A DNA stretch of 64,000 nt from Porphyra umbilicalis (Eukaryota; Rhodophyta; Bangiophyceae; Bangiales; Bangiaceae), in assembly GCA_002049455.2 (NCBI GenBank), contig KV918900.1:124001-188000 (forward strand), written 5' to 3'. Under the pieces are notes generated by a model. It was not told the DNA's origin and ran no database searches. It saw only the letters and a program-made list of their open reading frames with translations. Position numbers and translations under genes: made by a program. Below, piece after piece: positions 33,538 to 42,620 of this stretch. The stretch's first letter is position 1, and the number at the start of each line of letters is the position of its first letter.

Positions 33538-34272
33538 CTACGGACACTTGCGCAGGATGATCCGGTCGCCCTCCTCCTCATACTCCCCCCGCCCAATCCA
33601 CATGGGCCCAAACGTGCCGAGGCTCGCCATGATGCTCCCCCCAATCCACGCGCCCGCGCCCCGCTCGACCCCCCCCACGGGCGGGAGCACCCGACACTTG
33701 TACATTTGCGGGCAGGCGGCGGTCAGGGAGCGCCCAAAGGCGTCGACAAAGCCCCGCGTGGCGCTCCCCCCCCCGGCGAGCACCACCCCCCCGTACAAGT
33801 CCCGCCGCACGTCCACGTCGCACCGCGCAATCGCGGCGGCGGCGAGGTAGGGGAGGGACTCGGCCGCCGCCGCCGCCGCCGACGCGTCGCCGTCCCCGCC
33901 GCCGTCGTCGGCGGCGGCGGCGGCGGCGGCGAGCAGCGGCGCCGCGGGCGCAACGAGCCGCGCGCCGAGGCGGAGGAGGGCCGCCGCGGGCACCCGCACG
34001 AGCTGCCCGTCGGGCAGCTCGTAGGGCACCGTCGCGCCGTCGGGGGGGGGGGGGGCGCCGGGGGGGGGGATCCCAAGCAGCGCCGCCTTGGCGTCTTCCG
34101 CGACGCGGGAGCGGTACCAGGCGGTGTGGGCGGGGGTGACGTCCGCCCGGGGGGGACCGCCACCGCCTCGTACTTGCGGCCGCCGCCGCTGCCGCCGGTG
34201 GGGGGGGGGGGGGGGGGTGCCCGCCGCTGCCCCGGGGGGGTGCGGGGGGGTCGTGTCCATCGCGTCGCTGCC

Positions 34273-34317
<45 letters not shown>

Positions 34318-34922
34318 GGCGGGGGGCACCCGCGCATCGTCGGCCGCGGCAGCGGCGGCGGCGGCGGCGGTCATGGCCCCCCCCCCCCCCCCCCCCCCCG
34401 CGCGGGGCCGCTTGGTGAACTCATGGCCGGCGCGGACGACCCCCCCCGCGGCGGCGGCGGCGAGGAGCTCCCCCACGGCGCCGGTGAGGGCGTCCCCCCC
34501 CAGGACGCCCGTCCCCCCACTGCGGTGGAGGGCGTAGCCTTCGACGACGGGCGTGACGGCCACCCCCCCGCCCCCGCGTCGACCACGAGCCCCGTGGTGC
34601 GCGCGGCGGCAAAGGCGGCGGCGACGGCGCCGCGCGCGAAAAAGAGGCCCGGCACCGCCTCGGCTTGGAGCGCCACCTCCGCCACCGCCGCGCGCTCCGC
34701 GTCGGACCACCGGCGGCCGGGCTCGACAAAGAGCAGCGGCGGCACGTCGGGCGCAATCGCCGTGGGGGGGGAGCGGATGGTCCCGAGCGCCGCGCGGAGA
34801 ACAACCTGAAAGGCGGGGAAGGAGGCTATGGGCGTCGCGCCGGTCGCCGAGGGGGGGGCATACACCCGCGTCACGTCGACCGTGCGGGCGCCGGCGCGGT
34901 GGAGGTCGTCGCCGGCGACGAT

Positions 34923-34953
<31 letters not shown>

Positions 34954-35124
34954 CGCGGCGGCGCTGACGCTCCCGGGGGGGCGCCGCCCCGTACCCGCCG
35001 CCGACGGGATGAGGGCGCGGGGGGTGTCGTCGCCGGCATAGCCGGCGCGGGTGTAGAGGGAGCCGCTGTCAATGACGACGGCCGTCACGTCGTCGCCGCC
35101 GAGCGTCTTGCCGGCGGCGGCCAT
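33538..35124 (-). CDS. ARP4: actin-related protein 4 / BAF53-like
   Basis: The start (ATG complementary to 35122-35124) is followed by VIDSGSLYTRAGYAGDDTPR, the actin phosphate-binding loop. A middle part in another frame (about 34570-34950) reads VEPGRRWSDAERAAVAEVAL and ARTTGLVVDAGAGG, the second nucleotide loop. The first frame then resumes: TPVVEGYALH, YELPDGQLV, YGGVVLAGGGSATRGF, and the end WIGGSIMASLGTFGPMWIG...RKCP. The Arg-Lys-Cys-Pro terminus and the LLFVEPG segment fit ARP4/BAF53 rather than actin. ARP4 is a nuclear subunit of INO80, SWR1, NuA4 and SWI/SNF-type complexes and pairs with actin on their HSA domains. At about 500 residues it is longer than BAF53 (about 430), because of a Gly-rich insert coded by 34262-34318. 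The two frame changes lie at the G-run 34924-34949 and the C-run near 34562-34576. Confidence 0.87.
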
Positions 35125-35161
35125 GGCGGCGGGGAGGGGGGGGGGGCGGGGCCAACGAGGC

Positions 35162-35185
35162 AAAAAAAAAAAAAAAAAAAAAAAA
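35162..35185. promoter_or_regulatory. poly(A)/poly(T) tract upstream of ARP4
   Basis: 24 consecutive A on the plus strand, i.e. poly(T) on the coding strand, starting 38 bases before the ARP4 start codon, inside sequence that is otherwise almost all G and C. Such tracts exclude nucleosomes and mark promoters in many fungi and algae; here the role is inferred from position only. Confidence 0.4.
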
Positions 35186-35567
35186 GGGCAAGCGCGGAGA
35201 GGGACAAAAGTCGGAATGGATATGCGAGGGGAGGGGGGAAAGGGGGGGGGGGGCAGAACGCGACCGCGCACCGTCGCACGGACGGATGCCGGCGCGCGCG
35301 GGGGACGGCGGCCGCCACCGGCCCCGGCGACGGTGGTTCGCGTCCGCACGGCGGCAGCAAGGTGGGGGATCGGAGAATGGGCGCGAAGACGGTGATGACG
35401 CACACGCCTTTTTCCAGAGGGTGCCACAAGTGCAAGTCCAGAGGTCCGGATCAATGTAATTGGGTGATGCGAAATAGCAACGTCAAGCCAACAAGCAGCG
35501 ATGCACACGGATAGGGGCCCGCTGTGTGCAGTGACGCGGCGCGCCACGGCGGCGACGGGGCGCGCGG

Positions 35568-38481
35568 CTACGAGGCGCCCCACGGCGACGCGCCGTCGCG
35601 CCGCTCGCCCCCCCCCGCCCGCGCCGCCGCGCGCGCCGCCGCCGCGCCCGCGAGGAGCCCCTGCTCATAGGCCGCCGCGTAGCCGTCGGTGTAGGCGCGG
35701 CGCAGCAGCGCGACGGGCCACCCGGTCGCCGCCGCCGGACACTCGGGGCACCCGTAGGCGGCGCCCGCCGCCACAGCGGGCGGCGTCGGCGCCGACGCGG
35801 GCGGCGTCGGCGCCGGCGCCGGCGCCCGCGCCCGCGCCCAGCCGGGCGCCGCCACCCCCCCGGTCGGCGCCGACGGCGGCGGCGGGCCGGGCGGCGGCAC
35901 GGCGCCCCACGCGTGCGCCGCCGCCGACGCGCCGCCGCCGGCCGCGGCGGCGGGCTGCCACGTCGGCACGGGGACGCCCGCGGGCGCGTGCGGGGGCCAC
36001 CCCCCCGCCCCCGCCGCCGCCGCCGGCCATCCCCCCGCCGCCGCCGCCGCCGCCGCCCACGGGGCCCCGCCGACGGCGGTGGGGGCGGCGGCGGCGGGCG
36101 CGCCGACGCCCGCCGCCGGGTGCCAACCGGGCGCCAAGGCGGACGTGCTACGGGCGGCGGCGGCGGCGGCGGGCGCGCCGACGCCCGCCGCCGGGTGCCA
36201 ACCGGTCGCCAAGGCGGACGTGCTACGGGCGGCGGCGGCGGCGGCGGCGGGCGCGCCGACGCCCGCCGCCGGGTGCCAAACGGGCGCCAAGGAGGTGCTA
36301 CTGGCGGCAGCGTCGGGCGGGGCGGCCGCCCAGCCGTCGTCGTCGCTGCCGCCGTCGGCCGCGTCGGCGGCGGCGCGCCACGCGGCTGGCGGCGGCGGCG
36401 ACGGCGGGCGGCGGCGGCGGCGACGGCCGGCACTCACCGCCGCCGGGGACGTGCCGACCGTCCACGCCACGTCGGGCGGCGGGCGGGCGGGGGAGCGGGG
36501 CGGGGCACCCGCCCGACCGCCCGCCGCGGCGGCGGCGGCGGCGGCCGCGGCAGCGTGCCTCCGCTCGTCGTCAAAGGTGCCCGCGACGGTGGCGGCAACG
36601 GCCGCAGCCGCGGCGGCGGCTGCCTGCCGGTCGGCGGCGGGCTTGGGCGCCCGGGTCCCCGTCCGAGCAGCAGGGGGCGTGCGACCGCGCGCGGCAATGG
36701 CGGCAATGGCGCCGACAATGTCGACGCTGTCGGCGGCGCTGCTTCCGTCGCTGCCACCACCGCCGCCACGGGCGGCGCGGTCACCACTGGCGGCGCCCGC
36801 CGCCGCGTCGCTCGTGGCAACCGCCGCGCCCGCGTCGGCGGCACCCCCCCCCACGCGCGCGGGCGGGCCGGGCGACCCGCCGCCGACACGCGCCGCCGCC
36901 GCCCCCCCGTCGGGCGCGCCCCCCCCACCGCCGCCCGCGGCGCCCGCCGCCGCCGCGACGGGCGGCGGCGGGGGCGGCCAGCCCGGCACGTGTCCGACCG
37001 GGAGGACCCCCCCCCCCCCCACCGCGGCCACGGTTTCGGCGAGCAAGGTCCCCCCCCCCCCCCCCAGCCGTCCCCCCCCCCCCCAACCGCCCGACCGCAA
37101 TCACCTGCGCGCCCGGCGCCGCCGCCGCCGCGAGTGCCGACCGCACGTCGCCGCCCCCCCCCCCGTCCACGTCGGCGAGGGCGGCGGGCTCGACGAGCAC
37201 GAGCACCCCGGGGGGGGCCACCCCCGACAAACACCGCCCGAGCGCCGCCAGCCGCCCGGGGGTGCCGACGAGGACGCCCGCGCCGGCGGCGGCGGCGGCC
37301 GCGTCCGCCCGCCACCCGCCCCCGCCGACGGCCAGGTGCGTCGGTGGCGGCGGCGGCGGCGGCGGCGGCAGCGTGCCGCCGCCACCGCCGCCCGTGCCGC
37401 CGGCGGGGGCCGCGGCGCGCAGCGCCGCCTCGACGGCCGCCGCAACGGCGGCGGCGAGCGGGCGGGACGGGGCCACGACGAGCACCCCGCCGGGGGGGGG
37501 GTCGGCGCCGCCGCCGCGGCGGCAATGCCCGCCACGGTGGCGGCCACGTCGGCGGGCGCGGGCGTCGTGACCGTGTGGGCGCCCGTGGCGGCGGCGGCGG
37601 CGGCGGCGGCCAAGCCTGGGGGGGGGGGGGGGGGGGAGGGGACGGCGCGCACGCGAGGGGGTGGAGGGAATCCGCAGCCGCCGCCACGACTGCCACTGCG
37701 TTGGCGGTCGCGTCGGCGGCGGGCGCCGCCGCCGCCGCGGCGGCGCCCCCCCCCCCGCCACCAGCTTTGCCCCCCCCGGCCTTGTTCTTGCCCCGCTTCC
37801 CCCCGCGCTTGGCCACCTTGGCCGGCGGTGCTGCGTCAAAGACCACGCCGGCGAGGCCGGGGGGGGGGGCAGCGTCAAGGGGAGGCTCGCGCGGATGGCC
37901 CACAACTCTGTCACGGTGTAGGTAATGGGGTGGGCGGGGGCGGGGGCGGGGGGAGGGGGAGACGCGCCCCCACCACCCGCAGTGGCGTCGGTCGACAGCG
38001 GCGTCACTGGCGGGCGCGCCTCCCGCGCCGTCGGGGTGATTGCATCGGCCGCCGTTGCGGGGACCGCCGCGGCCGCCGCCGCGTCGTCTGCGCGGGGCGG
38101 GGGTGACGGGGGTGTTGCCGCACCCACAACCGCAGCCGCGTCGACGCCACCCACAGCTACGGACGAGGCGGGCACGTTAGACACCCCCGACGGCGCCGCC
38201 GCCGCCGCCGGTGCTGGTGCCGGCAACGACGGCGCGGCGGCGGGGGCCGGCGGGGACGGCAACGCCGTCGGTGCAGCGTCCGCTGGCGGTGAATCGACGG
38301 GAAAGGATACAGGTTGCTTGGGTGAAGGGAGCAGCGGAGCCGTCGCGATGGGCTCCCCACGGGGGGGCGGGGCGGCCGCCGCCGTCTCGGGCGCGGCGGC
38401 GTCGGCCGCCGCCGTGGGGGCGGGGGCGTCGGCCGCCGCCACCGCTGCCGTCGCCGCCGCCACGACCGGCGGGGTGTCCAT
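35568..38481 (-). CDS. protein with eIF4E-binding-like motif and degenerate DEAD-box-like domain
   Basis: The chosen ATG (38479-38481) opens about 185 residues rich in Ala/Pro, then ITYTVTELWAIRASLPLTL (about 37865-37925). This fits the eIF4E-binding consensus YxxxxL plus hydrophobic and resembles the start of yeast Caf20. A basic patch follows (AKVAKRGGKRGKNKAGG). Further on, over three frames, the order of a DEAD-box RecA1 domain is visible: VLVVAPSRPLAAAV (motif Ia), VLVGTPGRL (motif Ib), VLVLVEPAALADVD where DEAD should be, and AQVIAVGR where SAT should be. No GKT is seen, so no ATPase activity is expected. The C-terminal half is low in complexity with three GWHPAAGVGAP repeats and ends in a helix. 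Frame changes coincide with G/C runs near 37865, 37627, 37497 and 37010-37085. Confidence 0.45.
36085..36300. repeat. three ~75-bp in-frame repeats in the 35.6-38.5 kb gene
   Basis: The string gcgcgccgacgcccgccgcc recurs three times at about 75-bp spacing. On the minus strand each unit encodes RSTSALAPGWHPAAGVGAP plus a variable Ala run. Tryptophan is otherwise rare in this part, which argues that the repeat is translated. Confidence 0.8.
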
Positions 38482-39360
38482 CGCCAAACGCAACGCAGCG
38501 TTTGTAGACAGGGTAAAGACGGAGAAGAGCTGGTCCACCGAGTCGTGCACCAGGGCAGGTGTGTGCGGGGTGAGACCACGGCCGCCGGTCGAGGTGGGGT
38601 GTGACGGTCGGCAAAAGGTGCTGGACGTGATGCGCGGCAACTCGTCTGGCCCAAGCGTACGGCTCGAGGGAATTGAGCTGATGACCATGTCGCAACCAGG
38701 ACCCACCTGGTCGCAAAAGTATATTTTAATTCATGAGCGAAGCTCCTTACCCTCAACGACGGAACGCTCTCTCAGAGACCCACGTGGCCAAAGAAGTGCC
38801 CACTGATTGACTTCCAAGTGGAACCTCTGTGCCACGCCACGTGAAAAGAATATCTGAGGGAAATGACCCGGCGATCGTGAGCAGAATCGCAGACATGGAG
38901 TAACTGACCACTCCGACCTGAGCAGACGGAAGTGCTTCGTTAGCCAATGGGATAACGATGTGCCGCGTCCGACACGGCGCCTCCACACCCGAATTGAATC
39001 ACCAAATTAGGACAGGCTGTGCAACTCGTGAACCGGAAGCGTCACAATCGCAAGAACGGATGGGGGCTCATCCGGGGCAGGTGAAATCAGCCATCCGCCA
39101 CCAGACCCCGTCGGCCGAGAACGAAACACTCATACTCCACGCATTGACTTGGTCTAGCTGCGCTCTATGCTGGGCTCATTTCCACAAGCGTACGAGTATG
39201 AACAGAAACGTGCACCAATAGAAGTCCTGTCTTTATCCTTGCAAACTGGGCGGTGGGTGCCCCCCCTCGTAACGATCCGCGGCTGCACGGCCCACGTTTT
39301 TGCCGGCTGGCGGTCCACCAGCCCATCGTGGTGGCGCCTGATTCGGCACCCCGGCGACGG
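38482..39360. other. intergenic upstream of the minus-strand gene
   Basis: Balanced composition; presumably holds the promoter of the 35.6-38.5 kb gene at its left end. The part next to the start codon (up to about 38520) shares ancestry with 55485-55525. No gene is recognised. Confidence 0.4.
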
Positions 39361-39364
39361 ACGC

Positions 39365-39433
39365 CGTCCCCACCGCCGCCGCCGCCGCCACCGCCGCCGC
39401 CACCGCCGCCACCGCCGCTCCCGCCGCCACCGC

Positions 39434-39485
<52 letters not shown>

Positions 39486-39487
39486 GC

Positions 39488-39562
<75 letters not shown>

Positions 39563-39640
39563 TACCGCCGCCGCCACCGCCACCGCCGCATCCACCGCCG
39601 CCGGCGTCGGCGCCCGCGCCGCCACCGGTGGCGCTACCCG
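39365..39640. repeat. long (CCG)n microsatellite
   Basis: About 270 bases of almost uninterrupted ccg/ccgcca triplets with scattered variants (ctg, tcg). In different frames it reads as poly-Pro, poly-Arg or poly-Ala, so the long open frames around it carry no weight. No gene is supported in 39640-40418. Confidence 0.9.
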
Positions 39641-40418
39641 GTCTACTGCCCCAGCTTCCGCATGGGGAACCAGCAGGTACAGCAGCATCCCTTGCCCCCC
39701 CCGCTCCTGGATGCTCGCGGCCCGGTGGCAGCGGAGCGTCTGCTCGGCCGCTGCCACCGCCGCCACGGCGCCCACCCGCCCGCCCCCGCTCCTGCCCTCA
39801 CTTCGGCCGTCTCTACTTCGGCTCCCCCGCTGGCCGACAGCACAGGTGCTGCCTTCGGCTCCGCCCCCCCAGCTTCTCGCGAAACCGGGGGGCAGCGGGG
39901 CATCCCCTCCCGCTGGTATCCGCGTCGGCATGCTGTCAGTGGGGTGGCCTCTCGGCCGCAGCTACCGCTACCGCCGTGGCCGCCGCGCCTACGGTCCGGC
40001 ATGCCACCGCAGCAGCGGCAGTGCGCAATGGGTGTTCCCCCGCGTTGTTACCCTTCTGATGGGCAGGTAGATGGCCGTTTTTGTGGCACGAGTTTCCACG
40101 TGGCTCCTGCGTGCGGCCTGTTGCCTTCGCTTGCCCTGTTTTCTTGCTGGCACATGTGCGTTTTTTGTCTCAACATGCAATGTATGCGTACTTTCACGAC
40201 TTGGCGCTGCATACAGCTCGATGCCTCTCAAGACCAAGCCGCTTCTACTTGGTCACGAGGAGCCGTGTTGTGTCCACGAGTTTCATGTGTCAAGACGTTG
40301 CAAAGTCGAGCCGAGGGCACTTTATGAGAGCAGGAGCTCTTGCTCGGACAAGGAACCAACTACCATGAGATGGCGTGGAAACAGGCAATAAAAAAGCTTA
40401 AGTCATGACATGACGCCC

Positions 40419-42620
40419 TCAACCGTCCTCACTGCCAGAGGTATTGGCGGTGGCGTCAGAGTAAGACGAGACAGCATCAGACGACGAGTAGTCAACCACC
40501 ACCCCAGGAGGCGCCGCATCACCCTCCTCCACACCCATATTCCCACCCCTGTCACCCACAACCCCACTCCCACATCCATCTCGAGCTTGAACCGTACTTC
40601 CACCTTGGCCAGTAACAGGTAAGGGCTCACGTTTAACAACAACACCAGCTGCCAGGAGTGCGCCGCGCAGCGCTACTTGTACAGCCGCCTGGCCCATCAC
40701 CGGGGCGTCCAGTAGTTGGCCGCCTTGATCCACCACAGCAGTGGGGGCGACCGGCTGCACGAGCCCGGCTGCGCGCACCGCCGCGACGGCTGCAGCGCGC
40801 GCAGCAGCTTCCCCAGCCACGGAGCTAGATACGACTGTCGGCGCGGCACTGCTCGCGTAGCTGGCGTCGGTCACGGCCACCCGGACGGCCGCCTCCACCT
40901 CCTTGGTGATGGCGACCTGGATGGGGGCGTAGGCGGCCGACTCCCCCGCGGCATGGGCTGCCGCCAGCTCAACAGCATCACCTCCTACTTGACCGCCTGC
41001 GTCAAGGGCGGCCTTAAACGCTGCTTGGACGGCGGCTTGGCCGGCCGCGGCGCCGAGCTGTACGCCGACAGCAGTCGCAACTTGGACTGCAACGACAGGC
41101 ACGGCGGATTCAACGGCTGCTCTGACGCCTGGCTCGACAGCGGCGACGACTGCACCTCGAACAGCCCCGTACAGTCGGTCTGCTGCGTCAGCAGGGGCGG
41201 CATCGGCGGCAGCATCTGGGGGAGGACCTTCGTGGGGAAGTCCCTCGTCGGGCGCCGGGTTCACAGCTGCGGGGTTCGCAGGCGCGCCGTCTGAGGGCGC
41301 AACATTGGCGGCAGCCGCGTCACCGACGCCGAAAACCTCACCATCCGCAGCAGCCGCAGTAGCTTCCGCTTCCTGGCGGCGGCCGTGGGCGCACGTGCAG
41401 CGCCGTCGGTCGCAGTAATCCTGCACATGTGAGTAGAAAAAGTGGCAGACCCGCCGGTGGTTGGTCTCCCTGCCAAGCTCGTGGCGCATCTTCACCCGCA
41501 GGTTGACGAGCGCACCGAGCAGACGCAGTTGGACAATGAAGTGATCTTGTCGAAGGTGGACAAGATGCGTCTTGAACGCCTTGTTGATGGAGTGGCGGCT
41601 CTCCGCGCACGCCGTGCGGTGCCTCACAGAGCGGCCCGGGTAGGCGTCGGCGTCATAAACCGGCGAGCACCCATGCTGCTTTTGTAAGCGGTGGGCGCGG
41701 TCGATGCTTGCGGCCATGGCCGACTTGTGCACCAGCCACGGAACCCGCCGGGAGGCGTTGCGTGCCATCTGGCACGCAGTGTCAAAGTAGACTACCGATG
41801 GCAGGAGGGGGAACCGCTGCATTAGGGACGCAAGCACGTGGGCAGGGCTCTCCGCACGGTCCAGGAAGTCGTATCCAACGAGTAGGCCACAGGGGCACAA
41901 GAAGTTCTCCACCCCTGGCATAAAGGTCTGCGACGCGATGAATGCGTGCCGACAGTCATCGGACCCGAGCTCCTTGTCCAACATCTCGACCAGGGCCTCC
42001 CGACCGGCCTTGACCTTGACGGCGCGCGCGGCGTTGACCGCCTCCGCCTTACTATCCGTAATAAAGGGGCGGACGGGGTCCAGGTCTGGCCACACGTGGC
42101 CACTCAAGACCTCAAGCAGCTGCGCCTTGCCGCGCGTGGAGGAAAACTTGGAGCACAGCAGGGGAGAGGAGGCCGGGAGGGGTGCCGTCCGGGGCTCCGC
42201 CCACGCGGCGTACTTAGCCGCAGATGTGTCGCGCCAGTTCTCCTCGAACGCCAGCGAGGCGGGCGACGCTTGGCTGCGCCAGTGCGTCTCCCAGTAGCCG
42301 TCCACCAAGCAAGCAAACAACAACACCTCGCCGATGGCCCGCGTCATGAGCGGGTCGATCTCGTCGGACATGCCCACCAGCCGCAGGAACGGCCAAACGA
42401 TGCCCACCGACTCCACCGCCGTGGTTTGCAGCTTCCACTCGTGGACAGGCGCTCCCAGAGCCATCTTGGCCGCCAGGCGCTTGATCTTCTTTCGCGGCAG
42501 GCCGGTAAAGGCGCCAATGACGGGGTGTCCCAGAAAGGTGAGCAGGAACCGCCGGACGATGCGCCACCGCTCCCGCTCAGCCGTGGCGCTCAGACCGACG
42601 CCCACTGCACCCGCCACTTG
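40419..42620 (-). CDS. KDZ-type transposase, C-terminal part
   Basis: An open frame of about 720 meaningful residues; the frame stays open to 43070 but looks non-coding beyond 42590. It begins ERERWRIVRRFLLTFLGHPV, and carries LCPCGLLVGYDFL, then VVYFDTACQMARN (second catalytic Asp near 41781-41783) and TACAESRHSINKAFK, which can supply the catalytic Glu, as in Kyakuja-Dileera-Zisupton DDE transposases. A Cys/His cluster, YCDRRRCTCAH, follows, then a long Ala/Val-rich helical tail ending in an acidic SSDAVSSYSD region. It continues the protein of the neighbouring frame; the junction near 42600-42640 is either a short intron or a frameshift. Confidence 0.8.
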   Translation of the reverse strand, partial: QVAGAVGVGLSATAERERWRIVRRFLLTFLGHPVIGAFTGLPRKKIKRLAAKMALGAPVHEWKLQTTAVESVGIVWPFLRLVGMSDEIDPLMTRAIGEVLLFACLVDGYWETHWRSQASPASLAFEENWRDTSAAKYAAWAEPRTAPLPASSPLLCSKFSSTRGKAQLLEVLSGHVWPDLDPVRPFITDSKAEAVNAARAVKVKAGREALVEMLDKELGSDDCRHAFIASQTFMPGVENFLCPCGLLVGYDFLDRAESPAHVLASLMQRFPLLPSVVYFDTACQMARNASRRVPWLVHKSAMAASIDRAHRLQKQHGCSPVYDADAYPGRSVRHRTACAESRHSINKAFKTHLVHLRQDHFIVQLRLLGALVNLRVKMRHELGRETNHRRVCHFFYSHVQDYCDRRRCTCAHGRRQEAEATAAAADGEVFGVGDAAAANVAPSDGAPANPAAVNPAPDEGLPHEGPPPDAAADAAPADAADRLYGAVRGAVVAAVEPGVRAAVESAVPVVAVQVATAVGVQLGAAAGQAAVQAAFKAALDAGGQVGGDAVELAAAHAAGESAAYAPIQVAITKEVEAAVRVAVTDASYASSAAPTVVSSSVAGEAAARAAAVAAVRAAGLVQPVAPTAVVDQGGQLLDAPVMGQAAVQVALRGALLAAGVVVKREPLPVTGQGGSTVQARDGCGSGVVGDRGGNMGVEEGDAAPPGVVVDYSSSDAVSSYSDATANTSGSEDG

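Noticed and set aside
38939-39000. ttagccaatgggataacg, resembling a tRNA A box
   Set aside because: No matching T-loop or closing acceptor stem follows, and the would-be anticodon stem does not pair.
39167-40327. Poly-Pro and poly-Arg frames over the CCG tract
   Set aside because: A triplet microsatellite keeps every frame open; the flanking parts have no recognisable domain.
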